A model generated the notes under the pieces. The model did not search any database. It was not told where the DNA came from and worked only from the letters and a program-made list of their open reading frames with translations. Source: Hydrogenophilales bacterium (GTDB taxonomy: Bacteria > Pseudomonadota > Gammaproteobacteria > Burkholderiales > Thiobacillaceae). Taken from it: DNA of 64,000 nt. Location: contig JADJYY010000038.1 of the NCBI GenBank assembly GCA_016719465.1, forward strand, positions 62,001 to 126,000, given 5' to 3'. The translations under genes were made by a program, and so were the position numbers. Positions within the stretch are counted from its first letter, which is position 1, and each line of letters begins with the position of its first letter. Positions 15,842 to 23,307 of the stretch are shown here, in pieces.

Positions 15842-17100
15842 TGATCGGCTTCGCCCTGCTGGCGGCCGGCCTGGCTCAGGCCGCCGGCGTCAAGGCCGTC
15901 CGCCTCTGGCCGTCGCCGGAGTACAGCCGCATCGCCATCGAGCTGGACGAAGCCGTCACCTACAAGCAGTTCAACCTGAAGAATCCGGAACGCATCGTGC
16001 TGGATCTGGAGGGCGTGGAGCCGGATGCGGCGCTGGCGGAACTGGCCGCCAAGGTGTCGCCCCAGGATGTCTACATCACCACCATTCGGGTGGCGCGCAA
16101 CCGGCCCGGGGTCACGCGCCTGGTGGTGGAACTCAAGGCCGAGGCGCGCCCCCAGGTGTTCATGCTCAAGCCCATGGGAGACTATGGCCACCGCCTGGTC
16201 ATGGACTTGTACCCGGCGGCTCCGGAGACCATCGAAAGCCAGGTCGAGAACGCCATCGAGCGGGCCGGGCGCGGCGGGGATGGCGTCGCTCCCATGGACA
16301 AGCCACTTGCCCCTGCGGGTGAAAAAGCCGTCAGGGAAGCCAAGGCGGACAAGTCGGCCCCGATCGTCAAGCCGGAGTACGTCCGCCTGATCACCATCGC
16401 CATCGACGCCGGTCACGGCGGCGAGGATCCGGGTGCCAGGGGGGCCAGCGGTTCCAGGGAGAAGGACATCACCCTGTCCATCGCGCGCCGGCTCAAAGGC
16501 ATGATCGACAAGATGGAGAACATGCGGGCTTACCTGACGCGGGACGGGGATTACTTCATTCCCCTGCACGAGCGGGTGAACCGGGCGCGCAAGGCCCAGG
16601 CCGACCTGTTCGTGTCGGTCCACGCCGATGCCTTCATCAAGCCCCACGCGCGCGGTTCCTCGGTATTCGCCCTGTCGGAGAAGGGCGCCACCTCCGCCGC
16701 CGCGAAATGGCTGGCCAAGCGCGAGAACGACGCCGACCTGATCGGCGGCGTCAATATCGCGGTGAAGGATGTCTACCTGAAACAGACTCTGCTCGACCTG
16801 TCCCAGACCGCCCAGATCGCCGACAGCATCAAGGTTGGCAAGGCGGTGCTGGAAGAACTCGGCGGCGTCAACCAGTTGCACAAGCCCCACGTGGAACAGG
16901 CCGGCTTCGCCGTGCTGAAGGCGCCGGATATCCCTTCCATCCTGGTGGAGACCGCGTTCATCTCCAATCCGGAGGAGGAGAAACGTCTCAATGACGAGGA
17001 CTACCAGGACAAGATGGCTGTTGCCATCGTCAACGGCATCAAGCGTTATTTCGAGCGGCACCCGCCACTGGCCCGCAACAAGCTGGCGCAAAACTTCTGA
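15808..17100 (+). CDS. amiC: N-acetylmuramoyl-L-alanine amidase with AMIN domain
   Basis: A periplasmic amidase that splits septal peptidoglycan. A signal peptide (to about residue 25) precedes an AMIN domain (about 27-135) that targets the septum. A linker leads to the Amidase_3 catalytic domain. Zinc ligands and catalytic residues lie in IAIDAGHGGEDPGA, the SREKDITL Glu, LFVSVHADAF and the SILVETAFISNP glutamate. The insertion around KRENDADLIGGV suggests the autoinhibitory helix controlled by NlpD/EnvC-type activators. Confidence 0.93.
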   Translation: MHRAVEIFLGLMIGFALLAAGLAQAAGVKAVRLWPSPEYSRIAIELDEAVTYKQFNLKNPERIVLDLEGVEPDAALAELAAKVSPQDVYITTIRVARNRPGVTRLVVELKAEARPQVFMLKPMGDYGHRLVMDLYPAAPETIESQVENAIERAGRGGDGVAPMDKPLAPAGEKAVREAKADKSAPIVKPEYVRLITIAIDAGHGGEDPGARGASGSREKDITLSIARRLKGMIDKMENMRAYLTRDGDYFIPLHERVNRARKAQADLFVSVHADAFIKPHARGSSVFALSEKGATSAAAKWLAKRENDADLIGGVNIAVKDVYLKQTLLDLSQTAQIADSIKVGKAVLEELGGVNQLHKPHVEQAGFAVLKAPDIPSILVETAFISNPEEEKRLNDEDYQDKMAVAIVNGIKRYFERHPPLARNKLAQNF

Positions 17101-17173
17101 CCGCCCGCGCCACTTTTTGGCGCTGTCGGGAAGCCTCCGTTAACATCCAGGATCCGTATCACTCCTGCGTGAC

Positions 17174-18406
17174 GTGGATACCCACCACATTCCCGTTTCC
17201 GCCATCGGCATGGCGGCCAGAACCGCCGAGATGGCGGATGCGCCCGATTCCTCGGCGGGAGATCGCCTGCCCGTGATCGAGGTGCTGGCGGAGATCGCCA
17301 GCAGCATGAGTTCCGATGCCAACACGGAACAGATGCTCATGCGCTTCCTCGAGATCATGGTGCGCATATCGAGCGCCAAGGCTGGCGCGGTGCGCGTGTT
17401 GACCGCCGACGGCGCCCATCTGCGCATGGCCGGTTCCATCGGCCTGTCCCCCGCCCTGGCCGAGAAGGAGCGCTACGTGCCCCTGGAATGCGGCATCTGC
17501 GGCAAGGCCACCCTGTCCCAGGCGTCCCAGTCCGACAGCGTCATGGAGGTGTGCCAGAAGCAGGTGCGCCACATCTATTTCGCCCAGCATTGCAGCACGG
17601 TCTACGCCGTGCCCCTGCGCTTCAAGGGCAAGGTGCTGGGGGTCTACAACATCTTCCTGGACAACCCGGAGCCCCTGCCCAAGGACATCCGCTACCTGTT
17701 CAACTCCATCAGCGAGCACCTGGGCATGGCCCTGGAGAACGCCCGCCTGACCCGGGAAAACATGCGCATCTCGCTGATGAACGAACGCACCATGCTGGCC
17801 AACCAGATCCACGATTCACTGGCCCAGACCCTGGCCTATGCCAAGATGCGCCTGTCCGTCCTCAACGAGGCCTTCGCCGACGGCGACCAGGATCGGGCCA
17901 ACCGCTACCTGGGCGACGTGGAGGAGGCCGTGGACATGGCCTACTCCGAGCTGCGCAACCTCATCACCCAGTTCCGCGACCGCATCGACCCGCGCGGCCT
18001 GGTGCCGGCCCTGCAGGAGATGGCGGAAAGCTTCAGCAAGAAGGCCAATGCCGACGTGGACTTCCTCAACGTGGCCCAGGACGTGGTGTTGACGCCGGAA
18101 GAGGAAATCCAGGTGTTCCACATCATCCAGGAAGCCCTCTACAACATCTGCAAGCACTCCCGCGCTCGCCACGTGGTGGTGACTCTGGACCTGCACGAGA
18201 ACCAGTATGTGGTGAACGTGGCCGACGACGGGGTCGGCCTGAATGCTTCCGCCACCTCGGACATGGGCAAGAGCTTCGGCCTGACCATCATGCGCGAACG
18301 CACGGCCAAGCTGGGCGGCAAGCTCACCATCGAAAGCCGCCCCGCGGGGGGCACCATCGTTCGCCTGAGCTTCCCGGCGCGACAGGGCGTGGAGGATCAG
18401 TCATGA
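17174..18406 (+). CDS. Soluble GAF sensor histidine kinase, NarX/DegS-type
   Basis: A 410-residue cytoplasmic kinase starting at GTG 17174. No membrane helix is visible. A GAF-like domain (about 35-195) contains several cysteines (LECGICGK, EVCQKQ, QHCSTV) that could bind a cofactor. HisKA_3 follows with the phospho-accepting His in NQIHDSLAQTLAYAK, then HATPase with EALYNICKHSRA and DDGVGL. It overlaps the response regulator gene by ATGA. The C-terminal kinase is NarX-like but the nitrate-sensing P-box is absent, so the signal is unknown; redox or oxygen sensing through the cysteines is speculation. Confidence 0.88.
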   Translation: MDTHHIPVSAIGMAARTAEMADAPDSSAGDRLPVIEVLAEIASSMSSDANTEQMLMRFLEIMVRISSAKAGAVRVLTADGAHLRMAGSIGLSPALAEKERYVPLECGICGKATLSQASQSDSVMEVCQKQVRHIYFAQHCSTVYAVPLRFKGKVLGVYNIFLDNPEPLPKDIRYLFNSISEHLGMALENARLTRENMRISLMNERTMLANQIHDSLAQTLAYAKMRLSVLNEAFADGDQDRANRYLGDVEEAVDMAYSELRNLITQFRDRIDPRGLVPALQEMAESFSKKANADVDFLNVAQDVVLTPEEEIQVFHIIQEALYNICKHSRARHVVVTLDLHENQYVVNVADDGVGLNASATSDMGKSFGLTIMRERTAKLGGKLTIESRPAGGTIVRLSFPARQGVEDQS

Positions 18407-19062
18407 GCCGCCTGCGCATCATCCTGGTGGACGACCACACCCTGTTCCGCAAGGGCTTGGCCGAACTGCTGGAAAGCGAGGGCGCGGTGAACGTGGTGGC
18501 CATCACCGGCAATCCCGCCGAAGTCGCGGCCTTGCTCGACGCCCATCAGCCCGATGTGCTGATTCTGGATCTCAACATCGGCGGCATCGACGGTATCCAG
18601 GTCATGCAGCAGTTGCGTGGCAACGGTTTCAATCCGCCGGTGCTGATCCTGACCGTGAGCGAGGCGGAGGAGGACATGGCCCGCGCCCTGCGCAACGGCG
18701 CCAAGGGTTACCTGCTCAAGAGCATGGAGCCGGACGAGGTGGTGGATGCCATCATCCGCGCCGCCCGCGGCGAAACCGTGGTGGCGCCGGGCATGACCGC
18801 CAAGCTGGTGCGCATGCTGGACAACAAGGGCAGCAGCTCGGCTTCGCTGCTGGAATCCCTCACCCAGCGGGAGCGGGAAATCCTTTCGCATCTGGCCAAG
18901 GGCGAGAGCAACAAGGCCATCGCGCGCCAGCTCGATATCAGCTACGACACGGTCAAGCTGCACGTGCGCCATATCCTGGCCAAGCTCAATCTGTCCTCGC
19001 GGGTGGCGGCGGCGGTGTTCGCGGTGGAGCACAAGCTCGGGCCCGGCGCCGAGAAATCCTGA
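18403..19062 (+). CDS. LuxR/NarL-family response regulator
   Basis: This 219-residue partner of the preceding kinase has a receiver domain with VDDHTLFRKG, the phosphoacceptor Asp in VLILDLNIGG and the Lys in GAKGYLLKS. A GerE-type helix-turn-helix follows (LTQREREILSHLAKGESNKAIARQL as the core). The start overlaps the kinase stop. It converges with the TauD-like gene 23 nt downstream. Targets are unknown. Confidence 0.93.
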   Translation: MSRLRIILVDDHTLFRKGLAELLESEGAVNVVAITGNPAEVAALLDAHQPDVLILDLNIGGIDGIQVMQQLRGNGFNPPVLILTVSEAEEDMARALRNGAKGYLLKSMEPDEVVDAIIRAARGETVVAPGMTAKLVRMLDNKGSSSASLLESLTQREREILSHLAKGESNKAIARQLDISYDTVKLHVRHILAKLNLSSRVAAAVFAVEHKLGPGAEKS

Positions 19063-19085
19063 GGGCCTGCTGACTGAAATAGGCT

Positions 19086-19985
19086 CTAAACCCTGAGGTT
19101 CCTGAGGGGGTCGTGGTACCGGGCCCGGTACAGCAGGCGCCGGTGCTCGGGCCGGTCCGTGAATCCGGCGCGGGTATGCAGGACGTTGTTGCAGATCAGG
19201 CCCATGCCGGGTTGCAGCTTGAGCGTGAACGCGCCGGCGGGGCGGCTGTCCAGCAGTTCTTCCAGGGCATTCAGCGCCGCTGTCGTGGCCGCGTCCCGCT
19301 TCCAGGCGATGCTCCGGGTGCGGGCCGTGTAGCGCAGGTGCAGCATGCCATCGCGCACGCACAGGGCCGGGCCGATCTCGTCGGGGCGGGCCACGCCCGT
19401 TTCATCGGCGCGGGCCGGAATCGTCATGGCGTCCGGGGCCATCAAGGCCCGGACATGGTCGGGATTGGCGTCGCGCAAGGCGATATAGGCCAGTTCATGG
19501 TCCATCAGGTCGTTCTCGCCGCCCTGGTCCGCCTGTCTCACGCAATGCAGCGTCATGGCGAGGATGCGCCGATCCGGCGGGTTGTAGTAACCGTCGGTGT
19601 GCCAGCGGATGCGGTGGTGGGTATAGGGGATGAACTCGCCGCGCCGGGCTCCCTCCGCGTCCTCGTCCTGGGGCGTGAGGCTGGAGATGCCGTCCTCGTC
19701 CGCCAGCCAGTTGGCGTCCAGGCGGGTCAGGCCGAACTGGGCGGAGAGCCGGCGAGGTCCTTCCTTGTCCTCGCTTTCTCCCATCCCCGTGGCGTAGATG
19801 GCCATGTTGGTCTTGGCGATCAGGCGCCATAAAGCCGCGTATTCCGCGTCGTCGAGCTGTTCGGGGTCGCGCACCGGGACGACGAGGTCCTCGCCCCGTG
19901 TCGGATAGTCCGCCAGCTTGGCCGCGCGCCAGGCCCGATAACCGGCTTCGTTGTCGGGATGGAAGGGGGAGTCGGCGGGGATCAT
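19086..19985 (-). CDS. TauD/TfdA-family Fe(II)/2-oxoglutarate dioxygenase
   Basis: A 299-residue enzyme with the facial-triad HxD motif in IRWHTDGYYN and the distal His in NVLHTRAGF, followed by a likely 2-oxoglutarate-binding Arg (RRLLYRARYHDP). The family oxidises sulfonates such as taurine, or other substrates; no transporter or sulfonate gene is adjacent, so the substrate is unassigned. It heads a minus-strand set next to the dsr locus, which makes a sulfur link possible but unproven. Confidence 0.8.
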   Translation of the reverse strand: MIPADSPFHPDNEAGYRAWRAAKLADYPTRGEDLVVPVRDPEQLDDAEYAALWRLIAKTNMAIYATGMGESEDKEGPRRLSAQFGLTRLDANWLADEDGISSLTPQDEDAEGARRGEFIPYTHHRIRWHTDGYYNPPDRRILAMTLHCVRQADQGGENDLMDHELAYIALRDANPDHVRALMAPDAMTIPARADETGVARPDEIGPALCVRDGMLHLRYTARTRSIAWKRDAATTAALNALEELLDSRPAGAFTLKLQPGMGLICNNVLHTRAGFTDRPEHRRLLYRARYHDPLRNLRV

Positions 19986-20049
19986 GGCGGCGAGGGGTAA
20001 GGACTGAGGAGCGAAGGGGTTGAGGAGCGAGTCGGGGAGGCCGCCCCGC
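19986..20049. repeat. Low-complexity GAGGAGCGA-type repeat
   Basis: The short spacer holds imperfect tandem copies of (G)AGGAGCGA(A/G)GGG, resembling the stretch at 36058-36146. Such runs recur between genes in this window. Confidence 0.35.
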
Positions 20050-20631
20050 TCAGCGGTCTCCGCTCGCCGGATAGAAGCCGTCCATGCTTTTCTTCACCGT
20101 GCCCATCATTTCCGGCACTTCGATGTCCATGAGCTGGTCCTGGATCCAGGTCTGGTCGGATTTCTCCATGCCTTCCCGCACCATCAGGCTGAGGAAGCGC
20201 AGGGCCTGGAAGCTGGCCTTGTCGTCCGGGAACTCGAATTCGGAATAGTCCGCCATGCGCCGGTTGAGCAGATCGATGTAGCCGTCCTGGTAATCGTAGT
20301 CGGGATCGCGCCTGCCATCGGTCAGTTCCAGGATGTTCCGCTCCATGTTTTCGGCCAGGCTGACGCCGACCGCGCTGACCAGATTCTGCCGTTTGGCGTC
20401 GTCCATGCGATCAAAGGCCAGGCGATCGACGAAGTGGACCAGAAAGCAGGTCAGTTCACCGATGATCTTGAAGCCCCGCTCGGGGGTGATGATGTCGAAA
20501 TCGGCTTTGGACAGGTTGTCCACCGCCTTGTCGGCCAGCCGCCAGATGTTGGAGGCCAGCACGGTGGCGACTTCCTCGGCGGGACGTTCGCCATGTTTCT
20601 TGAACCAGACGGTCTTGACGCGCAGGGCCAT
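20050..20631 (-). CDS. Conserved-looking all-helical protein of unknown function
   Basis: 193 residues, soluble, mostly amphipathic helix, acidic overall, no signal peptide and no motif I recognise. The only cysteine-containing hydrophobic stretch is FKIIGELTCFLVHFVDRLAF; the end (MMGTVKKSMDGFYPASGDR) is well ordered. Codon use matches neighbouring genes. It lies between the TauD-like and rhodanese genes on the same strand, close to dsr. A role in sulfur metabolism is only a guess from position. Confidence 0.65.
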   Translation of the reverse strand: MALRVKTVWFKKHGERPAEEVATVLASNIWRLADKAVDNLSKADFDIITPERGFKIIGELTCFLVHFVDRLAFDRMDDAKRQNLVSAVGVSLAENMERNILELTDGRRDPDYDYQDGYIDLLNRRMADYSEFEFPDDKASFQALRFLSLMVREGMEKSDQTWIQDQLMDIEVPEMMGTVKKSMDGFYPASGDR

Positions 20632-20808
20632 GGTTGGAGCCTGTTCCAGTGAATGTCAGACCCCGCGCCGGATTGCCGCGGGAGGCGGCGACTGGCGGGG
20701 GGAACGGGGTGTGGTGATGTTGCGGGAATTCGTGGCGAGGGCATGAGCCGCCCGCGCCGCTATCCGGTTTTCCCTGATTCTGGCCGCCATGCCCACCGCG
20801 ACAGGCTC
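20632..20808. other. Intergenic spacer
   Basis: 177 nt with no coding pattern, terminator or repeat that I can support. Confidence 0.4.
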
Positions 20809-21657
20809 TCAGTCCCCGGTGGCCACCGGGCGGGACGGATCACGGATCCATTCGCTCCAGGACCCGGGGTAGAGGCGGGAACCCGGCAGGCCGGCGATTT
20901 CCATGGCCAGCAGGTTGTGGCAGGCGGTGACGCCGGAACCACAGGAATGAATGACTTGCCAGGCCGGCCGGCCTTTCAGCAGGGCCTGGAAATTTTCACG
21001 CAGGGCTTCGGGCGGCAGGAAGGTGCCGTCGATGTCCAGGTTCTCCTCGAAGGACCAGTTGATGGAGCCGGGAATGTGGCCGGCCACGGGGTCCAGCGGT
21101 TCGAATTCGCCGGTGAAACGACGTTCCGGTCGCGCGTCGATGATGAGTTGCTCGCCGGTTAGCGCGGCATGCAGGACCTGGCCGGCATCGACGATCTGGG
21201 TCGGTTCCGGGAGGCAGGCGCAGTTGCCCCGGTGGACCTCCGGCAAGTCCGGGGAGACCGGCAACTTGTGCCGTAGCCATTTCGGGTAGCCGCCATCCAG
21301 CAACGCGACGCCCGGATGGCCGAGCCAGCGCAACATCCACCACATGCGCACGGCCATGGCACCGAAACTGTCGTCGTAGACCACCACCTGTTTGTTGACG
21401 CCGACTCCCCACTGGCACAGTTTTTCCGCGAAGGTTTCCGTGGCGGGCAGGGGGTGCCGACCCGTGGTTTCGCTGATCGGCGCGGACAGGTCTTCGTCTA
21501 GGTGGACGTAGATCGCGCCGGGAATGTGGTTCTTGAGATAGGCCTGACGCCCGGCATACGGGTCGGTCAAGGTGAAGCGGCAGTCGAACACGATCCATCG
21601 CGGATCGTCGAGATGGGCCGCCAGATCTTCGGTGGTAACGAGGGTGTTGGAGTACAT
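20809..21657 (-). CDS. sseA: Two-domain rhodanese-type sulfurtransferase
   Basis: Transfers sulfane sulfur from thiosulfate or 3-mercaptopyruvate to a thiol acceptor. The 282-residue tandem rhodanese has an inactive N-terminal domain (WIVFDCRFTLTDPYAG) and a catalytic C-terminal domain with active-site loop CGSGVTA (after WQVIHS). CGSGVTA is the loop type of 3-mercaptopyruvate sulfurtransferases (SseA); thiosulfate activity is also possible. Position two genes from a DsrC paralogue and beside dsr suggests a role in feeding sulfane sulfur into the Dsr pathway, as described for rhodanese/TusA relays in sulfur oxidisers. Confidence 0.88.
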   Translation of the reverse strand: MYSNTLVTTEDLAAHLDDPRWIVFDCRFTLTDPYAGRQAYLKNHIPGAIYVHLDEDLSAPISETTGRHPLPATETFAEKLCQWGVGVNKQVVVYDDSFGAMAVRMWWMLRWLGHPGVALLDGGYPKWLRHKLPVSPDLPEVHRGNCACLPEPTQIVDAGQVLHAALTGEQLIIDARPERRFTGEFEPLDPVAGHIPGSINWSFEENLDIDGTFLPPEALRENFQALLKGRPAWQVIHSCGSGVTACHNLLAMEIAGLPGSRLYPGSWSEWIRDPSRPVATGD

Positions 21658-21681
21658 CGATTCAGCGGTCGGTCGAGAATC

Positions 21682-21760
21682 GGCGGTCGTCGGTTGGCGG
21701 TCCGCGGTTGGTGGTTCGTCAGCGGAAATCCCCGACGACCGCCAACCGCGGACTGACGAC
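21682..21760. repeat. Complex direct/inverted GC-rich repeat
   Basis: GGCGGTCGTCGG (about 21682-21693) is inverted as CCGACGACCGCC (21732-21743), and GTCCGCGGTTGG (21700-21711) as CCAACCGCGGAC (21741-21752). It forms a strong hairpin between the rhodanese and RspA-like genes and resembles noncoding dispersed repeats. Confidence 0.6.
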
Positions 21761-21763
21761 TGC

Positions 21764-22096
21764 CTAGTAGCCGCCCTTGCCGAAAGGCTTGGTCAAACCG
21801 GCCACCTTGGCGGCCTGGCGGTTGGGCTGCAGGGGGAAGAGTTCATAGAGCTTCTTCTTCCAGTCGACGCCCTCGATCTCTTCATCCAGTTCCGTCACCA
21901 TGTTGCGGAAATTGGGGGTATGGCCGTCCTCCTGATACTTGCGGCGCATATAGTTGATGATCTGCCAGTGTTCGTCGGTCAGCTTGATGTTTTCGGCCTC
22001 GGCGATGACGGGGACGATTTCGTCGCTGAAATTGGCTTCCAGCAGGAAACCATCATCATCCACCTCGAGTTCTTCGCCATTCAGGATGTATCCCAC
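21764..22096 (-). CDS. DsrC/TusE-family protein without C-terminal cysteines (RspA type)
   Basis: A 110-residue paralogue of DsrC: the N-terminal beta hairpin, LTDEHWQIINYMRRKYQEDG and KKLYELFPLQPNRQAAKVAGLTKPFG align with the true DsrC encoded at 26945. Both conserved arm cysteines are replaced (QAAKVAG instead of QACKIAG; FGKGGY instead of TGCI). Cysteine-less family members have been termed RspA and are thought to be regulatory rather than sulfur carriers. An HTH-like segment in DsrC family proteins supports possible DNA binding. It lies in the minus-strand block divergent from dsrA. Confidence 0.82.
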   Translation of the reverse strand: MGYILNGEELEVDDDGFLLEANFSDEIVPVIAEAENIKLTDEHWQIINYMRRKYQEDGHTPNFRNMVTELDEEIEGVDWKKKLYELFPLQPNRQAAKVAGLTKPFGKGGY

Positions 22097-22150
22097 GGTT
22101 TTTCTCCTATCACACGGGTTGCAAAATACTGCGGGCGACGGCCGGATCGC

Positions 22151-22804
22151 TCAGCCGCCACCCACTTCCTTGATTGATTTATGCGGTATGAAGATGCCAC
22201 ATCCATAGCCACGATGCAGCCCCAGGCCTCGTTCCTGCAAGGTCAGGGATTGCCGCATGCCGATATCGTGCAACATCAGACTGTAGCCGCCAATTACCCC
22301 ATCGGGGGTTTGCATTTTACGTTGCTTGCCGGGAATCAGCCCGCCCGCTATCTCCATCTCGTCCAGGAGCCGGCGCGCCTCGGCGATGAATTCGCCCTCA
22401 TCCGCGGTGCCGACATCGACGAAATGCGAATAGAGGTTGGCAAAGGGCATCAAGGGTTTCTCCTTCATGGCGCCGACGACGATCCTGCCCGCGCCAGGGT
22501 CGATGGTCTTGTCCACCAGGGCCCGGGCATCGGCGATGCGCTCGAGGGGAAGGCGCAGGACCAGCTTGACGCGGCGGTTGATCACCAGATTCGCGTTGCG
22601 CCCGCTGGGCGCGCCGTGAATCGGATGAATGCCCGCCTCGGGCGAGCTTCGCAGCCAGGGGAGGTGCCGCGCGACTTCCTCATGCAAGGCGTAGCCGTGA
22701 TCTTCGGGGAGCTCTAGGCCGATCAGGTCGAACTGGACATCCTTGAACTTGGCGACATACTCGAAATCCTTGATCGCCTCCCATTCGGCGCTGTACATCC
22801 GCAT
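22151..22804 (-). CDS. Cas6/Cmx6-like RAMP protein without a CRISPR locus
   Basis: The 217-residue protein resembles the Cas6/Cmx6 group: DLIGLELPEDHGYALHEEVA, HLPWLRSSPEAGIHPIHG, the VKLVLRLPLERI beta strand and a C-terminal glycine-rich loop (ERGLGLHRGYGCGIFIPHKS) as in RAMP RNA-binding folds. Family members normally cut pre-crRNA. No repeats, spacers or other cas genes occur in this window. The gene is 3 nt downstream of a 78-residue gene and starts the block divergent from dsrA. Recognition is from remembered family motifs. A role in processing its neighbours' mRNA is inference. Confidence 0.72.
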   Translation of the reverse strand: MRMYSAEWEAIKDFEYVAKFKDVQFDLIGLELPEDHGYALHEEVARHLPWLRSSPEAGIHPIHGAPSGRNANLVINRRVKLVLRLPLERIADARALVDKTIDPGAGRIVVGAMKEKPLMPFANLYSHFVDVGTADEGEFIAEARRLLDEMEIAGGLIPGKQRKMQTPDGVIGGYSLMLHDIGMRQSLTLQERGLGLHRGYGCGIFIPHKSIKEVGGG

Positions 22805-22807
22805 GAC

Positions 22808-23044
22808 TCAATCCTCACTGTTCTCCGGGGGGATGGCGCAAGATTGCGCCCACTTCAGCATTTCCTCCGCCCAGAATTTCGTGGTCAGGGGATCGACATC
22901 GAAGATGGTGAAGCGCGCGCCTCGCTCCTTGATGCGCAAGCGTAGCATGGGCATGCCGCCGGATTCGTAGCGGATTTCCTGGAGTTCGATCTCCTGGTTC
23001 CCATAAGGATTTCTGAATTTCGCAAGTGAGGTGATCTGGTCCAT
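22808..23044 (-). CDS. Small conserved-looking protein cotranscribed with the Cas6-like gene
   Basis: 78 residues: an N-terminal beta-rich part (LAKFRNPYGNQEIELQEIRYESGG as strands, then MLRLRIKERGARFTIFDVD) and a C-terminal helix (TTKFWAEEMLKWAQSCA). I do not recognise a characterised family. The ATG at 23044 opens the leftward transcript from the dsrA divergent promoter region, and only 3 nt separate it from the Cas6-like gene, so the two proteins are probably made together. Confidence 0.65.
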   Translation of the reverse strand: MDQITSLAKFRNPYGNQEIELQEIRYESGGMPMLRLRIKERGARFTIFDVDPLTTKFWAEEMLKWAQSCAIPPENSED

Positions 23045-23110
23045 AATTCATAAGAATTCATTGATGTGCTGATTATCCGACATTTTCAATCGGGTATAAG
23101 TGCCAGCAAT

Positions 23111-23175
23111 GGGTAGCCTCGTATCTACCCGATCGGGTAGGTAGGGGGTACCCAAGTGAATTACCCGGTTACCCC
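23111..23175. promoter_or_regulatory. Operator array of GGGTA/TACCC half-sites upstream of dsrA
   Basis: A perfect 16-bp palindrome CTACCCGATCGGGTAG (23125-23140) is surrounded by further half-sites: GGGTAG at 23111, GGGTACCC at 23146-23153, TACCC at 23162 and TACCCC at 23170. The array lies in the 263-nt divergent region between the 78-residue gene and dsrA. A weak -10-like TAATAT follows at 23209. Regular half-sites imply a dimeric repressor or activator; its identity is not shown here. Confidence 0.6.
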
Positions 23176-23307
23176 ATCGGAATGATGGTGGGGTGGATAA
23201 GCCGTCCCTAATATGCGATGACTCGTTCCGCTAGGGCAAAGTACCGGCGAGAAGGTGCTGTGAGTTGTGACGACACCCGTAGTTCAAGACTTCAAGGAGA
23301 AAGACAG

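Noticed and set aside
17101..17130. GCGCCA/TGGCGC hairpin after amiC as terminator
   Set aside because: The stem is only 6 bp and is not followed by a T-run; the T-run lies in the loop.
22151..22804. Evidence for a CRISPR-Cas locus
   Set aside because: Only the Cas6-like gene is seen. No regularly spaced repeats or other cas genes were found in the 64 kb.
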